In this document: positions 9,192 to 17,236 of the stretch, one piece after another
Layout: every line of letters begins with the position of its first letter
How positions within the stretch are numbered: the stretch's first letter is position 1
Assembly: GCA_001584585.1 (NCBI GenBank)
Contig: LSYV01000007.1
Span: forward strand, 1,040,690-1,057,925
Reading direction: 5' to 3'
Origin: Gonium pectorale
Lineage: Eukaryota > Chlorophyta > Chlorophyceae > Chlamydomonadales > Volvocaceae
DNA length: 17,236 nucleotides
The notes under the pieces: generated by a model
Told to the model about the DNA's origin: nothing
Databases searched by the model: none
The model's input: the letters and a program-made list of their open reading frames with translations, nothing else
Position numbers and translations under genes: made by a program

Positions 9192-12100
9192 AGAGCATAT
9201 CTCGTGCCACGCACGTCAGCTCGTATCGGGGGCAGAAGGTCGCTGTGGATGGCTACTCGTGGCTGCACAAGGGCGCGTACAGCTGCAGCCGGGAGCTGTG
9301 CGAAGGGGTGTGGACGGATGGGTAAGCACGCGTTGCTGCAGGGGTACTACCCCCGCGGCGCCCCGAACCCCCCGCCGATGGGCCCCTCCCAACCTGACTC
9401 CTGCCTTCCCGTCCCCAAACCACATCAGGTACGTGCGGTACTTCATCTCCCGCGTGGAGATGCTGCTATCAAACGGCGTGATACCGGTCATCGTGTTTGA
9501 TGGCTGCCGGCTGCCCATGAAGCAGGACGAGGAGGAGAGTCGTCGCAGGTACGGCGGCCCTTCAAGGGCTACCCGCCATACGCGGATGTGTGGCCCCGGG
9601 ACCACCAGCTACATACGCTTGAGCTTGCACGCCTGACTAGGATATTCGGCGAGTGGTGCTGGTCCCGTGGTGTGAGGAACCCTGTTGCCGGAGTCGTGTT
9701 GTCTTGCTTGGTGCGTGCACTACGGGTTGCCCATGGCACCATGTAAGGCTATGCATCTGGCTTTGGGTGGCCCCAGGTCCCGCCGCGAGGCCATGGAGCG
9801 TGCGCGTGCTCACGCCGAGTCGGGCAACATGGCCGCCGCGACCGAGTGCTACCAGCGCGCGGTCGACATCGCGCCATGGATGGCCCGGGTGGTCATGGAG
9901 GTGGGCGCGCAGCACTGAACGGACAGAAGTGCGGAGGGCTGCTTCCCTGAATCTTCTTATTTGCGTTGCAGCACATCGGCATCGCTGTGCCCTTGCTCCA
10001 TCCTGGTTCCTCGGGTTCGTAGTTGGCGACAGCACGAACGCCCGTGTTGCCTTGCTTAAGCGTATCAGCTGCTGGGAGCTCACCTGGGTGTGCAGGGAGC
10101 ACACCTTCCTCCTCATCACGGCCTTGTCCGTCACCCCTTCCCCCTCGTGCCTGACTCGTATGCATCCCATATGTAGGCCCTCCGCGAGCGCGGCGTGCAG
10201 TGTATGGTGGCGCCGTACGAGGCGGATGCGCAGATGTCGTACTTGGCCCTGCGCGGTGACGTGTTTGCTGTGCTGACGGAGGACAGCGACATGTTGGCGT
10301 ACGGCTGCCCGCGGGTGCTGTACAAGCTGGACCGGGGCGGCAACGGCGAGGAGGTGCTGCTGGCGGATCTTCCCCTGGTCCGGGAGCTCAACATGATGGG
10401 GTTTGACCACGATATGCTCCTGCAGGTGCGTGTGGACTGGGGCGGAGAAAGGAACAGGTATGGCCAGTGTGCAAGTCCCTGTGCGGTGGGGTATTTGAGG
10501 TGCGTGCCGCTCAGCACCTCGCCGCACCTCGCTGTGTGACGGCGCCAGTTGTGCACTTTTGCCCGCATTTCGGAGCGACCCACCGCCAACGGTTCAGCGA
10601 GGAACAGCCCCGTCTTGCTTTGCATCATTCACACGCTGTGTACATCTCCCTATCAGATGTGCATCCTGGCTGGTTGCGACTTCCTGTCCAACCTGAGTGG
10701 CGTGGGCATCAAGAAGGCCCACGCGCTGATGCGCAAGCACCGGAACTACAAGAAGGTACGTGCCGAGAAAGCAATTCGACCGATTGCGCTTTCGCGCATC
10801 GCCCTGTGTCTGGCACCGGCTTCGTCCACGGGCTCCAACCACGAGTACGTTCAACGCTCCCCCTTCTTTCCCGCTTGTTGCCTGTGGCTCTCTTTCAGGT
10901 GTTGGGGGCGCTCAGGTTCAACGGAACTTCACCGCCCGCCGGCTACGATGCCCGCTTCCAACGCGCCATTTGGGTCTTTCGGCACCAGCGCGTCTTCTGT
11001 CCCGCCAGCCGCAAGCTCGCGCACCTGCGGCCGCTGCCGCCCGGCGGCATAGGCGCAGCGGACGTGCTGTGCCTGGAGGCGATTCCGCCAGAGGGGCCGG
11101 AGCGCGAGGAACTGAGATTTCTTGGGCCTCCAATGGCGGACGACATTGCGGCGGGGATTGCGGAAGGTGTGTGCCTGGACGTTGGCCGTGGACTCGGGCG
11201 CCTTGGCTACCCTCCTTGGCTCATTGGGCCTGAGCATGGAGTAGGCGGCGACACTCTCGCTATGGAGGTAGAAATGGTACCCAATGTGTTTGCGGCCAGT
11301 TTGCAGGCTTGGGCCATGTATGGCAGACAGGTTCCTCAGGACGTACCTCACGCGGCGGCCTGGCTAGACGTGTCAGAGTTGCATCTGCACCCTACGCTCC
11401 CTGCCCCTTGACCGCAATCCTTTGTCCTGTGCTGGTCAGGCGAGCTGGACCCGAGCACGCTGCAGCCCTTCGACCTGGTGGCCATATACCGGGGCTGCCC
11501 CAACCCACCGCGCCACCTGCGCGCCCTGCTGCAGCTGCCGCCGCTGCCCGCCCCGCAGCCCTCTCAGGGAAGGCCCGGGGGGTCGGGCTCCCAATGGCAG
11601 GGGCGGGAGGGCGGCAGCCAGGGCGCCAACTCCTCCGGCGCGGGGCAGGGCCCCAGCCAGGGCGCCGGGGCCTTGCACCACGGGAATCACACGCAGCACC
11701 AAGCCCATCATCACCATCATCATGGGCGGCCCCATGGGAAGCCGCCCATACCGCCGCCCCGCGGCGCAGGCATCCAGCGCTACTTCCAGTCCGACCCCAA
11801 AGCCAGCCAGCAGTTCAGGTCCGTGCGGCCTGGCGGCTCCTCTGCGTCGGCAGCCGAGGAGGCACCTCAACAGCAGCGGGCAGCAGCGGGAGCGGCTGAG
11901 GCGGGCGGCGTAAACGGAGCTCCGCCCGTCGTCACGCTGCACGGCTTGCCCGTGGAGCTAATGGAGCGCCCGGCGCGCAGCTCCGCGCCTCACGGTTCGG
12001 CCGGCGGCGGGCAAGACAGCGGCGTCAGCGGGGGCGAGGCGGGGGAGGTGGACCGTCTTGCAGATACGCAGCAGGAGCTGGCGCTTGATGCCGAGGAGGT

Positions 12101-15100
12101 GGGTCTGATTGGGTGGCGGATCCTCGACAGGGGCGCCGGCGCTGGTCCGCATATGATGGACCCCTGCGGAAGTTCTCCTGGTGTCGAGTAGCCCTTCGTT
12201 TTGCCGCGTCCCTCCAGGCTGCCGTGCCGACGCCCCCGAGGCGGCGGCGCACGCTGGACGGCATACACACCGCGTCCGCTGTGACCACGGGCGGGCGGGG
12301 GCCTAGCAGCAGCGCCGGCGGGAGCCTATTTGCACATCTGCGGCGAAGCACCTCCCTGCCAGCCCTGCGCAGCAGGTCCGATGGCCTGTCCGGCCTGACA
12401 GCTGACAAGGTGCGGCGGCGCGGCGTCGCCTGTGAGGCCGCACTAGTAACGCTCACGGCTGCGCGCGGCCCTTGATGTGGTTTATGTACGGCTGGGTTCG
12501 CTGAGTTTTACAGGAAGCAGTAACAGTGTTTGCTCTCTGTCTCGGCTATGCTTTTGCGCATGCACCTGCTGCATCAGTTTCCCGGTCATGAATCTGCATC
12601 AGTTTCCCAGTCATGAATCAGCAGTGGGAGCATGGCAGTGAACTCGGGCGCTGGACTGCCTGTTTGCGGGTCCCGACTTACCCGTGGCCCCATTGCCTGC
12701 GCCCTCATCGTGCCAGGGGACAGCACCCCACGACAATTATGCATCGGCTGGCGACGGCGGCTCGCAGCCGCACCGGCTCATACGCAGCGGCGCCGTCGGG
12801 CCGCTGGCAGACGGCCCCGACAGCCAAACGGGCAGCCAGGTGCGTGCAGTTGTGTGGCATTCGCGCCACCGTCCGTCCCTCGCAATAACGTGAGAATGAC
12901 ACGCCTTCTTGCGGTAGCTGCAAGCGTGGTATCTTGGCCGCTGCCCGCTCTACCCCTGCAGGGCCTCCTGCCGGGCTGGTCCTTGGGAGGCGGCTCCGAC
13001 GCCGAGCACGCCGGCACGGGTTCCTTCAGCACCGCCACTGACAGCCAACTCGACAGTCAGCTAACAGCAGGCGGGGATGCGGCGGCCGGGATCGTGGGCC
13101 TGGGCGAGGGGCGTAGAGGCGGCAGGTCTCGCGCTCCAGCGCTGCTGGCGTTGGAGGTGAGCGCACATGACTACAGGGTCTGGGCGCATGGTGCTGCTCT
13201 CCCGCAGTCAGGCACCTAACGCTGCACGAGGGCCGGGCCGTCCCATGCAACTGCGCGTCACGTTTTGCACTGTTCGGTGAATCACGGTACGGAGAAGCCC
13301 GCCTTACCTCTGTCCTCAACGTGCACAGCCTGTGGGCGACAAGAGCGCCGCCCTGACCGCGTATGTACGTTCGGGTCCATTGCATTTCTGCAGGACCTGT
13401 TTTCCCAACCCTCTTGCTCGGGAGCACCCTCCCAACAGCCCGCCTGCGGCGCTGCCGCTTCAACCGCCGCCAGCGGCGGTATCGGCGTCGGCATTGGGGA
13501 CGCTCCCGCGCCCAGCCGAGCACCAGGCCCCCGCCAGGCGGTCAATGCTCTGGCAGCCCTACAGATGCACGGTAGGCGAACCAACAGCAGTGTTGGCCTC
13601 CGGACCGCTGGGCCAAGCCTCCAACCTCTCGGCATGGACTCGTCCTGCAGAGCCCTGGACGCGCCACAGGCGGACACTTTCAGCCTTGGCTCTCCAGCGG
13701 CCCGCGTGCACCACGTCGGGGAGGGGAGCCCCGGAGCTGCTTATAGGGCTGAGGCCGCTGCTGCGCGCACGCTTACGGTCATGCCTGCCAGACCTCCGCC
13801 TCAGTTCAGCATATACGATGACATGGAGGAAGACGTGCTTGGGCAGGCGGGCAGCGCGTTGGAAGGCGAGGGGTGTGCAGAAGGGGGCACGGCTGCGCGG
13901 ACCAGCCCGGAGCTCCACCGACAGCGGCAGGGACACCGCAGTGACTGCAGCGATGGCGAGGGGGGAGCCAGTGACGGCGAGGAGGTAACAAGTCCCCTCA
14001 AGGGCGGGGCCTCCCGCCCATTGCATGTCGGCTCCGCAAGGCTGCTGGTGCCGGGCCTCCGCCGGCCGCGGGCTACCGGTGACGCGCTGCCACGGCTCCT
14101 TCACCCGTCGGCCAGGAGGCGTCTCAGTGGCGAGCCGGCCGCCTTCGACACAGGCGATGCCGGCATCGGCACCCGCGTAAGGAGGCGCTCATTCGAGCAG
14201 GACGGTGATGATTTGGCAGCGGCGCTTCAGGAGGAGAGCGGTCGTAGGGTCAGCGGTAACGGCGGCGCCGGCGGCAGCTGCGGCTATGGCGGCGCTGCCG
14301 CGGTGTTGCGCGAGCGACGGATAGGGCTGGACTTGGACCTGGGCTCCTCGCAGCCGTCGCCAGAGGATGACCTCTTTGGGGCAGCATCGGCCAGTGGCCG
14401 CCCGGGGTCTATCCACGCGGAGGAGGCCGCTCACTCAGACCCAGAGGAGGACCGTCTGATGCGCAGCCTGGAACGGAACGACGCCAAGCGGCGGCGCACC
14501 GGCGTGCTGCTCGCTCGCCAGCAGCAACAGCACGAGCTCCAGCATGCAGCGGAGCTGGCGGGCGTTATGGCCCGGGAGGGGCCTGGGGTGGTTCGCGGGG
14601 AAGGCAGCGGCGGCAGTGGCGGGGCCGGGCGGCAGCGGCCGCGAGAACGGCACTCTGAGCTGTGGGCAGGGCTCGTCCAGGGTGGGCCTCGGCTCACGGA
14701 CGTGGAGGAAGGCTCGTCCGGCCTGGATGAGCTCTTCAATCAGCGTGTGGAGGGCGCAGGGGTGTTGCCCGGGATCTCCGCGAGGGCCGCAGGCGTCGCT
14801 GCGGCCGCAGGCGAGGTCCTGGTGGAGGCGGGCGGTGAAGACCTGGGCCAGGGCCTTCATGCTATCTCGGCTCCTGCTGCCCGCACTGCCGGTGCTGCGC
14901 CGGCTCCCGGGATCGAGCTGCGAGGCGACGGCCAGCAGCAGGAGCAGGAGCCAATTCAGGCGCTGGAGGGCGGACAACATGTCGAAGACAATGATGAAGA
15001 TGACGATGACGTGACCATAACGGATGAGCGCATGGCGGCAGTCGGGCTGCCGGGCAGCGCTGGCTTCCATTCCGTACAGCACGTGGAGCGGTACGCGCAG

Positions 15101-15925
15101 CTCGCCCGGAGGACCGTCGACCGCCTAGCAGGAGGCTCCCTCCCACACGCCCCGCGTGCCATGGCGCCGCTGCCGCAAGCGCAGCCGGCGGCACGCGCCC
15201 CTGCTTCTCAGCATCAGCAGCATCAGCAGCTGCAGCAGCGGCGGGCCTCGCTCGGCAGCGCTGGTGGCGCGGGCGACAACCTCGCGGCTGCAACCGGGGC
15301 ATTTGTGAATTTTGCGTGCGCCCGCGCCACTCGCCCCAAACGGCAGTCCAGCGTTGGGGCGACGGGCGGATGTGCTGCAGGGGCGCGGAGGGGCGCGGCG
15401 GCGGCGGCGGGCTTCGCTGCTGCCTACAGGCAGAGCGTCTTCGTCCAGGCCGAGCTCGACGGGGCCGGAGACCAGGGACCCCCCGAAGCTCTGACCCACA
15501 TCATGCAACCAACCCGGGGCGGTGGTGCGGGCGTGGTTGAGGCTGACGGGGGCGCCGGAGCTGGCCGGCGTGCTCCGATAGGCCCGGTGGCGACGCCAGC
15601 CCCCCCTGTCGCAGGGGGGGCTGGCGGCGCTCAGGGGACCATGGCGGACGCCGGGGACGACAGTGACGTCGAGATTGTGGGCGGCACCGATGCAGGACCC
15701 GGCGCCCGTGTGCCTGAGGCGCGAAGCGGGCTGACGCGACATGCGCTGATGGAGCTGGCGGCTCGCCAGCCTTTCCAGGCGCCTCGCAGCATCGGCGCCG
15801 GCGCGGCAGGCGCCGCAAAAGCAGGGGGCGTCTGCAAGGCAGGGGGCGGCAAGGCAGCGGCCGGGAGGAAAGAGCAGCAGGCAAGATTGACTGACTTTCG
15901 GCGCTACGCATACGTGAGCAAATGA
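9161..15925 (+). CDS. EXO1: Exonuclease 1 (Rad2/XPG family), 11 exons, 1573 aa, complete
   Basis: 5'-3' double-strand exonuclease and 5'-flap endonuclease of mismatch repair and double-strand-break end resection; nuclear. Exons: 9161-9321, 9429-9548, 9777-9900, 10177-10425, 10657-10755, 10899-11166, 11440-12098, 12218-12409, 12717-12839, 12962-13156, 13394-15925 (TGA 15923-15925). All introns are GT-AG and all joins are in phase. The start is the Met-Gly of MGINGLL, whose N-terminal glycine is typical of the family. Metal-binding acids are all present: D30, D78, E150, D152, D171, D173 and D226, plus Y32, H36, K85 and R92. XPG-N spans about 1-99, XPG-I about 138-225, then a helix-hairpin-helix (SGVGIKK). 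The core closes near GELDPSTLQPF (341-351). The remaining ~1200 residues are low-complexity, with basic clusters (RRRR 568-571, KRRR 1095-1098), Gln-rich and acidic patches, and QARLTDFR (1559-1566) at the end. Human EXO1 is about 846 residues, so the tail is unusually long. Exon 9 is the least certain. Confidence 0.95.
11706..11723 (+). other. Native six-histidine run in the EXO1 linker
   Basis: Six consecutive His codons (H430-H435) lie in a His/Gln/Gly-rich linker just after the nuclease core. The codons are mixed CAT/CAC. Confidence 0.9.
12571..12620 (+). repeat. 25-nt tandem duplication in EXO1 intron 8
   Basis: Units 12571-12595 and 12596-12620 are adjacent and differ at two positions. 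They lie in the 307-nt intron 12410-12716, whose remainder shows nothing else. Confidence 0.85.
15595..15625 (+). repeat. Perfect 14-bp hairpin inside the last EXO1 exon
   Basis: The left arm 15595-15608 (GCCAGCCCCCCCTG) pairs exactly with 15612-15625 around a TCG loop. It is entirely within coding sequence for a Pro/Ala then Gly/Ala stretch, and almost every base pair is G-C. Confidence 0.85.
15668..15679 (+). other. Possible SUMO-interacting motif in the EXO1 tail
   Basis: Codons for Val-Glu-Ile-Val (1489-1492) are preceded by DDSD (1485-1488). A hydrophobic V-x-I-V core next to acidic residues and a serine is the usual SUMO-interacting pattern. Such short motifs arise by chance, so this is a hypothesis. 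Confidence 0.4.
15881..15904 (+). other. PCNA-binding (PIP-box)-like motif at the EXO1 C-terminus
   Basis: QARLTDFR (1559-1566) fits the Q-x-x-L-x-x-F part of a PIP box. The second aromatic position is Arg, so the match is incomplete. The Thr-Asp pair recalls high-affinity PIP boxes such as that of p21. It lies within the last 15 residues of the protein, a position comparable to the reported C-terminal PCNA-binding region of human EXO1. Confidence 0.5.
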
Positions 15926-17236
15926 TGGTGCATGTGAATTTATGGCACATCCGCCAAGTCGCATGTACCGGTAGTTAGAGTGCGGTGAGGTGCCTAGAGG
16001 TCATAGGTATTTGAGCGAGCGGAAGCAGCATGCGCTCTGCTGTGGCCATTAGGAAGGAGGTAGGCGTATGAGTAGGGTACTGCAGGTGAAGTGCGGCAGT
16101 GAGCGCGACCGAGATTGTTCAGGGTGTGGCATGTGCGCCATGCTCCTCCTATCGTATTGCATCCTTACCGACACGCTTCTCCATGACACATGATGGATGG
16201 AACCCTCGGAGTGCTTGCGTAACCATGGGACCAGCGTGCTAGGGCTCGCAGCAAAGACGTCGAGGCGAACCAGTTGCTTCTCAGTCTTTCCAGTGCGTCT
16301 CGACTGTTTCGTGTGATGGCAGGCAGCATATCCTGCGTGGACCTTGGACGCTGAGCTGTGACGAGCGAAGGGGCATGGAGTACAAAACTGGCGTGCGCAC
16401 GTGGGGAGTCCTTCTTTGCAGGCGGGGTACTGAAGACGCTGTGTCTTAGGATCCCTTGATGCCATCCATCGTCATTTGGGTGATGGTAGCTTGAACGTTG
16501 CCCAGCGCAGCCGCTCCTTGCCGATTACCTCACTTCTTACAGCTGCTCAGAACGTACCGCCGCAAGTCCCTTCACACCCCTTGTCAAAACGGATTACAGT
16601 CGTATCGAATGCATTGGGCTTCGTGTACCCCATGGGTCTTGCTCTGTCGGTTGTCGGCTGAACCTTTGCACATGCCGACAAATGTGCAAAGGTTCAGCCA
16701 TGCGATGTCAGCAGTTGCATTTCCTGCCCCAGAAGCAGATATGCCCACGTTGATGAATATGTGCACCCGCCGCCTGGCCTGGCTGCTGTGAACGAACGAA
16801 CAAACGCGAGCGGCCCCGAACAGGAGACACGTCCAAGCGACGCAAGCTAGCTTACAGGTGCGCTCATGCGCGGGCGGAGTCCGGCCGCAGTCCGAGGGGT
16901 CGCGAGACCACCAACGACCGCCATGCAAGCGTACATCGAGCGACAGCCATGCAAGCGCATCCGCGCCGCCAACTCCGCCCGGTAATCACCGCAACACACA
17001 CTGCCCGTGCCAGCCGTACCCGAAGCACGTCCAACGCGCACAACCGCTATCTAAGAGTCGTCTGCAGCTAATGCGACATGCCGCCGGCACCCAAACGCAC
17101 AGGCCCCGGAACGACCTGTGCACGTGCGTGCGCTATCCGTTCTTCCTGCCATTAAACAGCCCTTGGACAGGCAAGGACGAAGTCTAGACAAATCAATCAA
17201 TAAATCCATGCATCAAGATCATTCTCGCGCCCCACT
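15926..17236. other. 3' flank of EXO1; no recognisable gene
   Basis: I found no protein with a recognisable domain on either strand; the open frames of 60-138 codons lack support. No TGTAA is seen on the + strand. TTACA (TGTAA on the minus strand) occurs at 16537-16541, 16594-16598 and 16852-16856, which could mark a convergent minus-strand neighbour ending here. The last 60 nt are AT-richer, with an AATC-type short repeat. Confidence 0.45.
16651..16699. repeat. Perfect 18-bp inverted repeat with nested alternative pairing
   Basis: Arms 16656-16673 and 16682-16699 are exact reverse complements around the 8-nt loop GCCGACAA (16674-16681). That loop is itself the exact reverse complement of TTGTCGGC at 16651-16658. 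Two mutually exclusive hairpins can therefore form from the same 49 nt. Confidence 0.9.

Noticed and set aside
9829..9885. TPR-like segment (SGNMAAATECYQRAVDIAP)
   Set aside because: It aligns with the normal helical segment between the XPG-N and XPG-I regions of EXO1, so it is not a separate TPR protein.
12632..12961. Continuous open frame running into EXO1 exon 10
   Set aside because: It is Arg-rich and reads as an intron shadow. The alternative exon 12717-12839 has good AG and GTGCGTG sites, is in phase, and has a composition like the rest of the tail.
16049..16465. 138-codon minus-strand open frame downstream of EXO1
   Set aside because: It shows no recognisable domain and unremarkable composition; splice or poly(A) context does not support it.
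1..17236. A novel multi-gene defence or mobile system
   Set aside because: The window contains three separately spaced, intron-rich nuclear genes with no transposase, reverse transcriptase, integrase, CRISPR array or toxin-antitoxin-like pair.

Overview
The window is nuclear DNA of a green alga, most likely a chlorophyte of the Chlamydomonas/Volvox type. The sequence is strongly GC-rich and its genes are split by many short GT-AG introns. The proteins carry Ala/Gly/Gln-rich low-complexity insertions, and TGTAA (the chlorophyte poly(A) signal) lies downstream of two of the three genes. There are no bacterial operons, tRNA or rRNA genes, CRISPR arrays or coding transposons. The species assignment is inference.

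Layout, all genes on the + strand. (1) Positions 1-4853 hold the 3' part of an F-box/WD40-repeat gene: eight exons, with the 5' end outside the window. Its introns carry microsatellites, a G-quadruplex-prone tract and two inverted copies of a short dispersed repeat. (2) Positions 4854-6488 hold the probable long 3'UTR, then an AT-richer promoter-like stretch. (3) Positions 6489-7928 hold an unrecognised gene with an acidic C-terminus; its 5' splice structure is uncertain. (4) Positions 7929-9160 are intergenic, with a TGTAA, a hairpin and upstream ATGs before the next gene. (5) Positions 9161-15925 hold a complete 11-exon exonuclease 1 (EXO1) gene of 1573 codons. The Rad2/XPG-family nuclease core is intact and is followed by a very long low-complexity tail. 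(6) Positions 15926-17236 hold no recognisable gene but contain a perfect 18-bp inverted repeat.

The exon models of genes 1 and 5 are well supported. Every junction joins in phase, and the summed coding lengths are multiples of three (2076 visible nt from position 3 for gene 1; 4722 nt for EXO1). The three genes show no evident pathway link. An F-box/WD40 protein is a likely SCF ubiquitin-ligase substrate receptor, and EXO1 acts in mismatch repair and DNA-end resection. I see no evidence of an undescribed multi-gene system. The most interesting material is the EXO1 tail (a possible SUMO-interacting motif and a terminal PCNA-binding-like motif), the orphan middle gene, and several inverted repeats.
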